From: Streptomyces sp. RerS4
GTDB lineage: Bacteria > Actinomycetota > Actinomycetes > Streptomycetales > Streptomycetaceae
Length of the DNA stretch: 64,000 nt
Assembly (NCBI RefSeq): GCF_023515955.1
Contig: NZ_CP097322.1
Span: 3,619,501 to 3,683,500, forward strand
Direction of reading: 5' to 3'
Shown: positions 25,274 to 33,549 of the stretch, one piece after another
Layout of the letters: each line of letters opens with the position of its first letter
Numbering within the stretch: position 1 is the first letter of the stretch
Notes under the pieces: generated by a model
Seen by the model: only the letters and a program-made list of their open reading frames with translations
What the model was told of the DNA's origin: nothing
Database searches by the model: none
Made by a program: the position numbers and the translations under genes

Positions 25274-26101
25274 TTACGGGCTGTTCAACGCGGGCGGGGC
25301 GCCCTGACTGCGGGGGCGTTCCTCGATCATCCTGCCCCATACGATCATCCGGTAGGTGCTCGTGAACTCGGGGGTGCAGGTCGTGAGCGTGATGTAGCGG
25401 CCTGGCCCGGTGAATCCCGAACCCTCCGGCACCGGCTTGATCACGGAGACGTTCGCCGGCGAGGTCTGCGGCAGCACCGAGGTCATCTCGTACGTGTAGT
25501 ACGCGTCCCGCGTCTCCACGACGATCGGATCGCCCGGCACCAGCCTGTTGATGTAGCGGAACGGCTCCCCGTGGGTGTTGCGGTGTCCGGCCACCGCGAA
25601 GTTGCCCTGCTTGTCGGCCGGCATGGCCGTCTTGAGCGCCCCCTCGCCGTAGTGGCCGACCATCCCCCGGTCGAGCACCTTGGGCTTGCTGATGCCCTCC
25701 GCCACGGGCACCTTCACGTCCAGCTTCGGGATGTACAGGATGGCGAAGCCCTGCCCCGGCTCGAAGGCCGTCACCGGTGGTGCGGCGGCCGCGTCCGGCG
25801 GTCTCTCCCAGGTCTGTCGGAGCGAGCCCGCCGCCCCGTCCGCGGTCCGCTCGGCGAGCAGGTTCGTGTACCAGAGCTGGTAGGTGACGAACAGCAGCAT
25901 CACCACTCCGACGGTGATGAACAGTTCCCCGAGCGCCCGGCTCAGCACCACCACCGGGCCGCCCGAGCGCGGACGGCCGCGCCGGCGGCCCCCGCCGCCG
26001 CGCCTGCGCGTCCGCGCGTGGGAGCGCTTCGCGGCGGCCTGCGCCGCCTTGCGCCGCGCGGCCCGCCCCTCGCTGGGCGCGGACGGCGCGACCGTCGTCA
26101 C
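25274..26101 (-). CDS. Class E sortase (middle)
   Basis: 275 residues with a long, very basic N-terminus (KRSHARTRRRGGGGRRRGRP), a membrane helix (about 55-78) and a sortase domain with His in VAGHRNTHGE, Cys242 in TLTTCTPEF and Arg in STYRMIVWGR. The arginine-rich extension may mediate membrane or protein contacts. The GTG start overlaps the pabA stop (GTGA). Tandem class E sortases side by side match the SrtE1/SrtE2 pair known in Streptomyces. Confidence 0.92.
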   Translation of the reverse strand: MTTVAPSAPSEGRAARRKAAQAAAKRSHARTRRRGGGGRRRGRPRSGGPVVVLSRALGELFITVGVVMLLFVTYQLWYTNLLAERTADGAAGSLRQTWERPPDAAAAPPVTAFEPGQGFAILYIPKLDVKVPVAEGISKPKVLDRGMVGHYGEGALKTAMPADKQGNFAVAGHRNTHGEPFRYINRLVPGDPIVVETRDAYYTYEMTSVLPQTSPANVSVIKPVPEGSGFTGPGRYITLTTCTPEFTSTYRMIVWGRMIEERPRSQGAPPALNSP

Positions 26102-26736
26102 GCGACGGCCTTGCCCACCACCGGGGCCAGCCCCACCGACCGCTCGACGGCTCCGGTGTCACCGCAGCGCACGAGCCAGTTCGCGAGCATCCGGTGACCC
26201 CACTCGGTCAGCACCGACTCGGGGTGGAACTGCACGCCCTCGACGTCGTACTCCCGGTGGCGCAGGCCCATGATGATCCCGTCCTCCGTGCGCGCGGTGA
26301 CCTCCAGCACGTCCGGGAGGGTCTGCGGCTCGGCGGCGAGGGAGTGGTAGCGGGTCGCGGTGAAGGGAGAGGGCAGACCGGTGAAGACACCGAGGCCCTC
26401 GTGGACCACCGGCGAGGTCTTCCCGTGCAGCAGCTCGGGGGCCCGGTCCACGACGCCTCCGTAGGCCACCGCCATGGACTGCATGCCGAGGCAGACGCCG
26501 AAGACGGGGACGCCGGTGCTCGCGCAGTGGCGGACCATGTCGACGCAGACGCCCGCCTGCTCCGGGGTACCCGGGCCCGGCGACAGCAGGACGCCGTCGA
26601 AGCCGTCCTGGGCGTGCGCGAGCTCGACCTCGTCGTTGCGCAGCACCTCGCATTCGGCGCCGAGCTGGTAGAGGTACTGGACCAGATTGAAGACAAAGCT
26701 GTCGTAGTTGTCGACAACCAGAATGCGCGCGCTCAC
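26098..26736 (-). CDS. pabA: Aminodeoxychorismate/anthranilate synthase glutaminase (component II)
   Basis: 212 residues; class I glutamine amidotransferase. It begins ILVVDNYDSFVFNLVQYLYQ and has the oxyanion/nucleophile loop VFGVCLGMQSMA and the His-Glu of VQFHPESVLTEWGH. It supplies ammonia to PabB or TrpE to make aminodeoxychorismate (folate) or anthranilate. Its position in a sortase gene run is conserved in Streptomyces but functionally unexplained. GTG 26736 overlaps the stop of the upstream microprotein. Confidence 0.9.
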   Translation of the reverse strand: MSARILVVDNYDSFVFNLVQYLYQLGAECEVLRNDEVELAHAQDGFDGVLLSPGPGTPEQAGVCVDMVRHCASTGVPVFGVCLGMQSMAVAYGGVVDRAPELLHGKTSPVVHEGLGVFTGLPSPFTATRYHSLAAEPQTLPDVLEVTARTEDGIIMGLRHREYDVEGVQFHPESVLTEWGHRMLANWLVRCGDTGAVERSVGLAPVVGKAVA

Positions 26737-26909
26737 GGAGTGGCTCCCGATCCCTCGTCCACCGTCACGTCGTTGAAGGGGAGCAGCGGCTCGGCCCACG
26801 GGAAGACGTACTGGAACAGCACGAACACCACCGCCAGGACCAGTACGAGAGAGATCAGCGCGCGTACCCACGCGTTTCCCGGCAGGTGCCGCCAGATCCA
26901 GCCGTACAT
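26733..26909 (-). CDS. 58-residue membrane microprotein
   Basis: ATG at 26909, 58 codons, then TGA at 26733-26735 overlapping the pabA GTG start (GTGA). The N-terminus is MYGWIWRHLPGNAWVRALIS, followed by a transmembrane helix (about 18-38, LVLVLAVVFVLFQYVF) and a short polar tail ending EGSGATP. The aromatic/basic N-terminus suggests N-in topology. Coupled to pabA and between sortase genes. No function known. Confidence 0.75.
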   Translation of the reverse strand: MYGWIWRHLPGNAWVRALISLVLVLAVVFVLFQYVFPWAEPLLPFNDVTVDEGSGATP

Positions 26910-26999
26910 TGCGTCCGCTTTCCTCTTCGTCCACGATCGTCCCTCGCACCGCGGAGGCGGTACCGCAACAGCCTAAAGGCAGCGGCCGCGCCGGGTGGG

Positions 27000-27740
27000 T
27001 CACCTGGGGAATCCCTCGGTCCGGCCCGGTGCGGCGGGGCGGGTTCCGGTCAGTTCCGCCCAGACGACCAGGCGGTGGCTGTGGCCCCACTCGGGGTCGC
27101 AGGTGGTCAGCGTCAGGTATTTGCCGGCGGTGGTGAAGGGGGACCTGCGGGGCACCGCCTCGACCACGCCGACCTCGGTGGGCAGGGTGCGCAGCGGCTC
27201 GGCCCGGACGGTGTACGTGTACCAGTCGGTCGCGTCGCGGACGATCACGGTGTCCCCGGGGCGCAGCTCGGGGAGGTCCTTGAACGGGTCCCCGTACGTG
27301 CGCCGGTGCCCGGCCACGGCGAAGTTCCCGTTGCCCCCGGGGCCGGCGGTGCCCGCGTAGTGGCCGAGGCCCTTCTTCAGCAGCTCGGGGTCGGTGCCCT
27401 CCAGGACGGGCTTTCTCCAGTCCGGGCCGAAGCGGGGGACGTACATCTCGGCGAAGGCCTGCCCGGCCGGCCGGGGAGCGGGCGCAGGACCGGGGGCGGG
27501 GGCGGGCGCCGCAGCCCCGGCCCCGGCCACAGCCCCAGCCCCGGCCCCAGCCGCCCAGCGGTCGCGCAGCCGGTCGCGCTCGCCGTCCATGGCCCGGTCG
27601 GCCTTGACCCCGGTCCACAGCAGCACGTAGGCCACGAACAGCACGATCAGCGTCCCGGCCGTCAGGCACACCTCGCTGAACGTCCGTACCACCAGGCGCA
27701 GTACGACGTCAGGGCGCGGCGGACTCCAGCGGCTTCGCAT
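27000..27740 (-). CDS. Class E sortase (proximal)
   Basis: 246 residues. Transmembrane helix at about 20-42 (SEVCLTAGTLIVLFVAYVLL), an Ala/Pro/Gly low-complexity stretch (about 66-92: AGAGAVAGAGAAAPAPAPGP-like), then a sortase domain with His in VAGHRRTYGD, Cys214 in TLTTCDPEWG and Arg in HSHRLVVWAE. The DPE after the Cys differs from the CTP of the two other sortases, hinting at a different substrate. ATG 27740; overlaps the DUF881 gene by 32 bp. Confidence 0.9.
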   Translation of the reverse strand: MRSRWSPPRPDVVLRLVVRTFSEVCLTAGTLIVLFVAYVLLWTGVKADRAMDGERDRLRDRWAAGAGAGAVAGAGAAAPAPAPGPAPAPRPAGQAFAEMYVPRFGPDWRKPVLEGTDPELLKKGLGHYAGTAGPGGNGNFAVAGHRRTYGDPFKDLPELRPGDTVIVRDATDWYTYTVRAEPLRTLPTEVGVVEAVPRRSPFTTAGKYLTLTTCDPEWGHSHRLVVWAELTGTRPAAPGRTEGFPR

Positions 27741-28509
27741 AGTGGAGGTCCACTGTGCCGGAGTAGCCCGGCAGTGTCAGCCGCTTGTCCTCGTCGACTT
27801 TCCAGCCGAGCCCGTAGGCGTTGACGTACAGCTGGTAGTTCTGCAGGGCGGGGGAGGCGGCGAGGGCCCTGCGCAACGCGCCCGGGTCACCGACGGCGGA
27901 CACCTTGTACGGGGGCGAGTAGACGCGGCCCTGGAGGATCAGGGTGTTGCCCACGCAGCGCACGGCGCTCGTGGAGATCAGCCGCTGTCCCATGACCTCG
28001 ATGCCGGCGGCTCCCCCTTGCCACAGGGCGTTCACGACGGCCTGGAGGTCCTGCTGGTGGATCACGAGGTCGTTGGGCTGCGGCTCGGGGACGCCGGGGA
28101 CACGCGCGGTGGCGTTCGGCGGCGCGTCGTTGAGGGTGACCGTCAGGCCCTTGCCGGAGAGCTCCTCGGTTCCCGAGGCTGTACGCAAGGCGGCCAGCCG
28201 GGCGTCCTCGGCCTTGGTGCTGCGGTCGTCGCGGTCGGCGAGGGCGTCCACCTGCCGGCGCAGGAGCGCGGCGCTCTTCTCCAGCTCGGCGTTGTCGGCG
28301 CTGCGCTCGTGGATGAGGTCGGAGAGCTTCAGGAGTGAGGCATCCGTGCGGATGTTCGTACCCTTGGAAGTGTTGAAGCTGGTGACGAAGATCAGGCCGG
28401 CGAGGGCGAAGACGGCGGCCGTCAGCAACCGGACCGGTCTGGCCCGGCGACGGGTACCCGCGGAGGAGTCGTCGGAATTGCTCAACGTACCCTTCTCCTT
28501 CAACGCCAC
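27709..28509 (-). CDS. DUF881 family protein
   Basis: 266 residues from GTG 28509; an in-frame TTG at 28485 has a better ribosome site (AAGGAG) and may be the true start. One transmembrane helix (about 29-47, [18 protein letters not shown]) is followed by a coiled-coil region ([20 protein letters not shown]) and a DUF881 domain with [28 protein letters not shown] and [12 protein letters not shown]881 proteins are often near crgA/sortase genes in actinobacteria; function unknown. First gene of the leftward sortase run, divergent from crgA. Confidence 0.85.
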   Translation of the reverse strand: MALKEKGTLSNSDDSSAGTRRRARPVRLLTAAVFALAGLIFVTSFNTSKGTNIRTDASLLKLSDLIHERSADNAELEKSAALLRRQVDALADRDDRSTKAEDARLAALRTASGTEELSGKGLTVTLNDAPPNATARVPGVPEPQPNDLVIHQQDLQAVVNALWQGGAAGIEVMGQRLISTSAVRCVGNTLILQGRVYSPPYKVSAVGDPGALRRALAASPALQNYQLYVNAYGLGWKVDEDKRLTLPGYSGTVDLHYAKPLESAAP

Positions 28510-28577
28510 AGGTCCACTACGCTAACGGACGCCCGGGGCAGGCAAGGTCCCCCAGCGCATCGACAGGAGAGCCCCTC

Positions 28578-28832
28578 GTGCCGAAGTCACGTATCCGCAA
28601 GAAGGACGACTACACGCCGCCGCCGGCGAAGCAGCCGCAGTCGATCAGGCTGACGAACCGCAGCTGGGTCGCCCCGGTCATGCTGGCCTTCTTTCTGATC
28701 GGTCTGGCGTGGATCGTCGTCTTCTATGTGACCGACACCCAGCTGCCCGTGGAGGCGCTGGGCAACTGGAACATCGTCGTCGGTTTCGGGTTCATCGCCG
28801 CCGGCTTCGGTGTGTCCACCCAGTGGAAGTGA
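28578..28832 (+). CDS. crgA: Cell division protein CrgA
   Basis: 84 residues with the CrgA pattern: basic N-terminus ([16 protein letters not shown]), two transmembrane helices (about 31-50 and 62-80) and a C-terminal GVSTQWK. In Streptomyces CrgA restrains FtsZ ring formation during sporulation septation; in mycobacteria it recruits divisome proteins. GTG start 28578 with AGGAGA upstream. Confidence 0.95.
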   Translation: MPKSRIRKKDDYTPPPAKQPQSIRLTNRSWVAPVMLAFFLIGLAWIVVFYVTDTQLPVEALGNWNIVVGFGFIAAGFGVSTQWK

Positions 28833-28892
28833 CCGCGGAAGCGGAGCGCCGATAGGGCCCGACAAGGCCGGAGCGCAAGCTCTCCCCAGGAG

Positions 28893-28944
28893 TTATCCAC
28901 AGCGTCATCCACACCTGAGGAAAAGACAGAAGATCTGTGGATAA
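28893..28944. promoter_or_regulatory. Inverted pair of perfect DnaA boxes
   Basis: TTATCCACA (28893-28901) and TGTGGATAA (28936-28944) face each other across 34 bp in the crgA-rhomboid gap. A further CATCCACA lies at 28907-28914 and CTGTGGAG at 28947-28954. This is a second, small DnaA-box cluster about 20 kb from oriC. Confidence 0.6.
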
Positions 28945-28971
28945 CTCTGTGGAGAGTTGACGCCGATGTGA

Positions 28972-29847
28972 TCAGGTGAGTGCGGCCGTACGCACCAGGA
29001 TCAGGGCCGCTGCCAGCAGGAACACCACCACACAGGTACCCACGTGGACCAGTGTCCGCTTCCTGCCGGCAGCCTGCGCGAAGAAGCCCAGCGCGATCAG
29101 GGCGCCCGTCACCAGACCGCCGATGTGGGCCTGCCAGGACACCGACCAGCCGCCCCCGAAGGGCACGAAGGTGATCACCAGCATGAGGCCGAGCGTGATC
29201 AGGACGGGCCGCATCTCCCAGCGCATCCGACGGGCCAGGACCACGGTGGCGCCCAGCAGCCCGCAGATGGCACCGGAGGCACCGAGCGTCGGCGTGTTCG
29301 GCGCGGTCAGCAGGTAGACGAGGGCGCTGCCGCCCAGCCCCGACAACAGGTAGAGGGCGAGGTAGCGGGCGCGGCCGAGGGCCGCCTCCAGCGGACCGCC
29401 GATCACCCACAGGGCCAGCATGTTGCCGAAGATGTGCCACCACTCGACATGCAGGAAAACCGAGGTCAGCAGCCGGTGGTACTGGCCGGTGGACACCCCC
29501 GCGACGGGCGCCCCGTAGTACTCCACATAGCGGCCGAGCAGCTCCAGCTGCACCGCGAGCCCCGGCATCACGTACGCCGCGAGGAACACCGCGACGTTCA
29601 GCCCGATCAGGATCTTGGTGACGAACTGGGGATCGACCGCGACGAGCCCGCCCGCGAGCGTGCGCGGCGCGTTGGCGGTCGCGCCGTGCCCCGTCCCGGA
29701 GCCCTCCCGCACGCACTCGGGGCACTGGAAGCCCACCGAGGCGCTGATCATGCACTCCGGGCAGATGGGACGCTCACAGCGGGTGCAGCTGATTCCCGTG
29801 TCGCGGTCCGGGTGGCGGTAGCAGCCCGGCAGACGGTCGGTGTCCAT
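28972..29847 (-). CDS. Rhomboid family intramembrane serine protease with B-box-like zinc finger
   Basis: 291 residues. A short N-terminal cysteine/histidine cluster (CYRHPDRDTGISCTRC, CPEC, CPEC) looks like a B-box-type zinc ribbon. Then come six transmembrane helices with the rhomboid HxxxN region WWHIFGNMLALWVIGG, the catalytic Ser in LGASGAICGLLG and the partner His in WQAHIGGLVTG. Start at ATG 29847, preceded by GAGGGG. Rhomboids cleave membrane proteins within helices; the substrate is unknown. Confidence 0.9.
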   Translation of the reverse strand: MDTDRLPGCYRHPDRDTGISCTRCERPICPECMISASVGFQCPECVREGSGTGHGATANAPRTLAGGLVAVDPQFVTKILIGLNVAVFLAAYVMPGLAVQLELLGRYVEYYGAPVAGVSTGQYHRLLTSVFLHVEWWHIFGNMLALWVIGGPLEAALGRARYLALYLLSGLGGSALVYLLTAPNTPTLGASGAICGLLGATVVLARRMRWEMRPVLITLGLMLVITFVPFGGGWSVSWQAHIGGLVTGALIALGFFAQAAGRKRTLVHVGTCVVVFLLAAALILVRTAALT

Positions 29848-29977
29848 CGGTCCCCTCGATCGGCGGCGAGGCAGGGCGTACGCCCCGCCGGTCCGGTACG
29901 TAACCAGGACGGACGGGCGGGGCACAAAGGTTCCCGAAAGGTCCCGCGGCGGCCCGGAAGGCCCCCTGCGGGGGGGG

Positions 29978-30505
29978 TCAGCGCCGCTCGATGGAGACCG
30001 ACTGGATGATCACGTCGTCCAGCGGCCGCTCGGTGCGCGGGTTGGTCGGCGCGGAGGCGATCTCGTCGACGACCTTCCGGCTCGCGGCCGAGGTGACCTC
30101 GCCGAAGATGGTGTGCTTGCGGGTCAGCCACGCGGTGGGGGCGACCGTGATGAAGAACTGGCAACCGTTGGTACCCGGGCCGGCGTTGGCCATGGCGAGC
30201 AGGTACGGCTTGTTGAAGGCCAGGTCGGGGTGGAACTCGTCGGCGAACGCGTAGCCCGGACCGCCCGTACCGTTGCCCAGCGGGTCGCCGCCCTGGATCA
30301 TGAAGCCGCTGATGACGCGGTGGAAGACGGTGCCGTCGTAGAGCGGAGCGGTGGTCTTCTGGCCGTCCGTGGGACGCGTCCACTCGCGGGCACCGGTGGC
30401 CAGCTCCACGAAGTTGCGGACGGTCTTCGGAGCGAAGTTCTCCAGCAGCTCGATCTCGATGTCGCCGTGGCTGGTCTTCAGGGTGGCGTAGAGCTTCTCG
30501 GCCAC
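29978..30505 (-). CDS. Cyclophilin-type peptidyl-prolyl cis-trans isomerase
   Basis: 175 residues; a single cyclophilin domain with FHRVISGFMIQGGDP, GPGTNGCQFFIT and HTIFGEVTSAAS. It catalyses proline isomerisation in folding. The GTG at 30505 has GGAAGG seven bases upstream and yields the usual VAEKLYATLKTSHGDIEI N-terminus; longer in-frame starts exist but lack this. No signal peptide, so cytoplasmic. Confidence 0.93.
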   Translation of the reverse strand: MAEKLYATLKTSHGDIEIELLENFAPKTVRNFVELATGAREWTRPTDGQKTTAPLYDGTVFHRVISGFMIQGGDPLGNGTGGPGYAFADEFHPDLAFNKPYLLAMANAGPGTNGCQFFITVAPTAWLTRKHTIFGEVTSAASRKVVDEIASAPTNPRTERPLDDVIIQSVSIERR

Positions 30506-30679
30506 GGGTCTGCCTTCCATAGTCATCACTGTCGGTCCCGATCCTCCCACGCAGGGCGGTACGGCACGGAAATCGTCCACCCTTATGCCCTGTCACGCAT
30601 GCCGGGCGGCGCTGTGGCAGGCATGATCCGACAAAGGGTGGAAAGGTGAACTGTGTCCGCCACCGACGAGGAGGATCCT

Positions 30680-31375
30680 GTGACCCGCAAGGACAGCGTG
30701 CGCCTGGCCGCCGAGAGCGCCAGGGACACCGTGAAGCACGCGGCGGAAGTGGTGGCGCCGTACGCGGAGAACGCGAAGGACGCCGCCGCGCACTACGCGC
30801 ACGAGGCGAACGAACTGCTGGCGCCGAAGATCTCGCACATGGCCTGCGAGGCGTCCCGACAGGCGCGTACGGCCTACGACGCACATCTCCATCCCCGCAT
30901 GAGGACGGCCCGCACGCACGTACCCCCCCATGTGGACCGCGCCGCGACCCAGGCGGTGCGCAAGACGCGCGCGGCGGCCCGGCACGCCGCCGACTACACG
31001 CAGCCGCGCATCGAGAGCGCGCTCGCGGCGGCGACCCCGATGGCCGAAGAGGCCGCGTCCCGCTCGGCGGCGGCCGTGGCGGCGCTGCGCGGGCAGATCT
31101 CGGCGAAGGAAGTACGGCGCCTCGTACGCCGCCACGAGCGGCGGGCGCGCGCGGGCCGCGTGCTCAAGGGCGTGGCCCTCGTCGGCCTCCTGGCCGGCGG
31201 CGCCTTCGCGGCGTGGAAGTGGTGGGACCAGCAGTCGAACCCGGACTGGCTCGTCGAGCCGCCGGCCGCGACCGAAGTGTCGCGCGAAACGGAGCCGGCG
31301 AGCTTCGACGACGAGCTGGCGGAGAAGGAGAACGAGGCGCTGAACCCGCAGTCCGAGGAGAACAAGAAGCACTGA
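30680..31375 (+). CDS. DUF5324 family protein
   Basis: 231 residues starting TRKDSVRLAAESARDTVKHA at GTG 30680, which has GAGGAGG upstream. Long amphipathic helices rich in Ala, His and Arg (residues 1-165) resemble apolipoprotein/LEA-like repeats, and one transmembrane helix (about 167-183) is followed by an acidic tail (AEKENEALNPQSEENKKH). Function unknown; common in Streptomyces. An intergenic hairpin follows. Confidence 0.82.
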   Translation: MTRKDSVRLAAESARDTVKHAAEVVAPYAENAKDAAAHYAHEANELLAPKISHMACEASRQARTAYDAHLHPRMRTARTHVPPHVDRAATQAVRKTRAAARHAADYTQPRIESALAAATPMAEEAASRSAAAVAALRGQISAKEVRRLVRRHERRARAGRVLKGVALVGLLAGGAFAAWKWWDQQSNPDWLVEPPAATEVSRETEPASFDDELAEKENEALNPQSEENKKH

Positions 31376-31393
31376 CACCCGGCGCACAGAGCA

Positions 31394-31425
31394 GGGGCCC
31401 GGATCCAATACCGGATCCGGGCCCC
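31394..31425. terminator. Bidirectional terminator
   Basis: GGGGCCCGGATCC, a 6-nt loop, GGATCCGGGCCCC: a perfect 13-bp stem with TTCTCGTT after it. It lies between the converging DUF5324 and LysM genes. Confidence 0.85.
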
Positions 31426-31464
31426 TTCTCGTTCCCACCGTCTCGTTCCCACCGGGGCCCGTTC

Positions 31465-31971
31465 CTACTGGGGCAGGGTCAAGACCATCCCCGGCCGGAG
31501 CAGGTCCGGGTTGGAGCCGATGACGCCCCGGTTCATGGCGTAGAGCTCCCGCCAGCGGCCCTCGTTGCCCAGCTCCTGACGGGCGATCATGGACAGCGAG
31601 TCGCCGGCCTTGACCGTGTACGTACGCTTCTTCGCGGCCGGCGCCGGCTTGGTCGTCGGCGGTACCGGCACGGCCTTGTGCGCGGCCGACCCGGGCGTCG
31701 GCTGGGCGGGCCCCGGCGCCCGCCCAGCCATCGGCTGCCCCGCCGGCCCGGTCGGCGTCCGGGCGATCTTGGGCGCGGCGCTCGGCGCGGCCATCCGCTC
31801 GCCGGCCGCCTTCGTGGCCGACGCGGCGTCGGTGTACTTCCCGCCCAGGTCACCGGGCGTCCCCGGCGCGGCGGGCGCCGCCTGCGCCTGCTGCTCCACC
31901 TGCTCCTTGGCCTTCTCGGCGGCCTCGTGTTCCTTCTTCTTCTCGGACTTCAGAAAATCGAAGAGTCCCAT
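31465..31971 (-). CDS. LysM domain protein
   Basis: 168 residues. The N-terminus MGLFDFLKSEKKKEHEAAEK is charged with no signal peptide; a Pro/Ala linker (40-115) leads to one C-terminal LysM domain (about 117-166): YTVKAGDSLSMIARQELGNE, then NPDLLRPGMVLTLP. LysM binds N-acetylglucosamine polymers. Lack of an export signal is typical of this cytoplasmic-looking 'KSEKKK' family, so its site of action is unclear. ATG 31971. Confidence 0.88.
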   Translation of the reverse strand: MGLFDFLKSEKKKEHEAAEKAKEQVEQQAQAAPAAPGTPGDLGGKYTDAASATKAAGERMAAPSAAPKIARTPTGPAGQPMAGRAPGPAQPTPGSAAHKAVPVPPTTKPAPAAKKRTYTVKAGDSLSMIARQELGNEGRWRELYAMNRGVIGSNPDLLRPGMVLTLPQ

Positions 31972-32153
31972 GTCCGTACGCCTCCGACGTGATGTGGCCC
32001 CCGCGCTCGATATACCTCCCTCTCCACTGTCGTCCACCCACGCCCCCGCGTCCCCACGACAGGTCCGAATGAGGAACCTGCACCGGACACCCGCACCGTC
32101 CGCATCGGGACCTCCAAGCAAGTACGGGGAGGACAAACCACCTCTTACCCGCC

Positions 32154-32166
32154 CCCGCAGTTCGCT
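32154..32166 (+). repeat. CCCGCAGTTCGCT direct repeat, upstream copy
   Basis: The same 13-mer occurs at 33524-33536, just past the end of the DndB-like gene. The upstream copy abuts a candidate -10 (TATGCT, 32166-32171). Related CCCCGCAG motifs are at about 33501 and 33611. The gap 31972-32226 otherwise shows no gene. Confidence 0.6.
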
Positions 32167-32226
32167 ATGCTCGGCAGGCGCACGGCCTCGGACGCCCCGG
32201 GGCCGCTCAGAACGACGGGGGCAGCA

Positions 32227-33489
32227 GTGGACCAGCAGACGCCGCAGTACGTGACCGAACTGGATCCGGGTCTCGGAGACCCGATCCGCATCCTCCGGCT
32301 CAGCCCGACCCGCCTGATGACGACGATGCCGTGGGGCCAGCTGTCCCGCGTCGTGCCCGATCCCCGCAGGGCCGAGCAGCCCCAGGCCATGAAGTACCTC
32401 TCGACGGCAGAGCGGGAGCAGGCGGAGGCGCGGAACGAGGTCCAGCGCACCATCAAGTCCACGAAGAAGGCGCAGAACGCGAAGGACTACGCCAAGTACC
32501 TGGCCGCCGTCATCCGCGACGAGCGGGGCGAACGCTGGGCGACGCCGCCCTTCGCGCTCTGGATCCAGCGCCCCCTGGAGACCGTTCAGGCCCGGAGTGT
32601 CTTCGGGCCCGACACCATCGCCTACCTGCCGTTCGACGCCAGTGGTGTGCTGATGGACGCGGAGACCCAGCACCTCGCCCACTTCCTCCTGCGGGACGAT
32701 CCGGCCGCTTACGGCCTGACGGCCCAGCAGATCAACGCCCGACCCGTCGGGGTCGAGATCTACCACGGCATCGATCTCGTAGCCGCGCGGCAGATCTTCC
32801 ACGACCGCAACCTGCTCGGTGTCATCCCGAACAAGACCGTTGCCCTCAGCTCGGATTCCTCGAACGTGGCGACCAGCATCACACTGGACCTGCTCAAGAG
32901 CGTCCAGGTGCCCGCCCCGGCCGGAACGGGCGAGCTGGTACCGCTGGGCGACGTGGTGTCCGTACGGCAGCGACAGTTGAAGGCCGCCGACACCGAGTGG
33001 ATGACCCTGTCGACCCTCCGGTCCTTCGTCATCACGGCGATCTTCGGCAGGGCCGGCTTCGAGAAGACGAGCGGCTCCATCTCCGAACTGCCCGAAGCCT
33101 GCACCCGCGAGGCGGCCACGAAGGAGATCCAGGACGTATTGGGCCGCATCCTCTCGGCCTTCGCCTCCGCCTTCATCGACCGTCACAACACGGTGATCGC
33201 CTCCCCTGCGGTCTTCGCCGCACTCGGCGCCGTCGCCCATCGCGCCATGTCCTGGAGCAAGGCCGAGGCCGACGCGCTGACACCGGACGAGTACATGAGG
33301 CTGCTGGCGGATGTGAAGTGGCAGAAGGAGCCCCGTTACTGGGAGGGCACCGCCGGCAAGGAGACCGCGACGGGCACCTTCTCCCTCGCCGGTGGCGTCA
33401 AGGACAACGGCAGCAAGACGGCAGCCGCCCTGGGAGACCCCAGTTCGGAACGCTTCCAGTGGGTCCGCCACGGCCGCAGCATCTTCTGA
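32227..33489 (+). CDS. Orphan DndB-like / DGQHR-superfamily protein
   Basis: 420 residues from GTG 32227 (GGGGG upstream; an in-frame ATG at 32167 is less likely). It shares the layout of DndB, the regulator of DNA phosphorothioation: a polar N-terminal helix region (TAEREQAEARNEVQRTIKST), a degenerate DGQHR site reading VLMDAETQHLAHFLL (about residues 138-152), VGVEIYHGIDLVAA, and the strongly DndB-like QIFHDRNLLGVIPNKTVALS, then SSNVATSI and a helical C-terminus. No dndACDE genes are nearby. The family link is from motif recognition and should be treated as probable. Likely an accessory gene. Confidence 0.6.
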   Translation: MDQQTPQYVTELDPGLGDPIRILRLSPTRLMTTMPWGQLSRVVPDPRRAEQPQAMKYLSTAEREQAEARNEVQRTIKSTKKAQNAKDYAKYLAAVIRDERGERWATPPFALWIQRPLETVQARSVFGPDTIAYLPFDASGVLMDAETQHLAHFLLRDDPAAYGLTAQQINARPVGVEIYHGIDLVAARQIFHDRNLLGVIPNKTVALSSDSSNVATSITLDLLKSVQVPAPAGTGELVPLGDVVSVRQRQLKAADTEWMTLSTLRSFVITAIFGRAGFEKTSGSISELPEACTREAATKEIQDVLGRILSAFASAFIDRHNTVIASPAVFAALGAVAHRAMSWSKAEADALTPDEYMRLLADVKWQKEPRYWEGTAGKETATGTFSLAGGVKDNGSKTAAALGDPSSERFQWVRHGRSIF

Positions 33490-33523
33490 GCAGTACCGAT
33501 CCCCGCAGCTCAGCGGAACAGCA

Positions 33524-33549
33524 CCCGCAGTTCGCTCTGGAACTGCGGG
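33524..33549 (+). terminator. Hairpin after the DndB-like gene (contains the 13-mer repeat)
   Basis: CCCGCAGTTC, loop GCTCTG, GAACTGCGGG: a perfect 10-bp stem 34 bp past the stop. No T-run follows. The left arm is part of the CCCGCAGTTCGCT repeat also found upstream of the gene, so it may be an operator or element end rather than only a terminator. The rest of 33490-33745 shows no gene. Confidence 0.5.

Noticed and set aside
31276..31289. VSRET-coding GTGTCGCGCGAAAC in the DUF5324 gene
   Set aside because: Three mismatches to parS, including the centre, despite encoding the same peptide; may be a decayed site but not functional by sequence.
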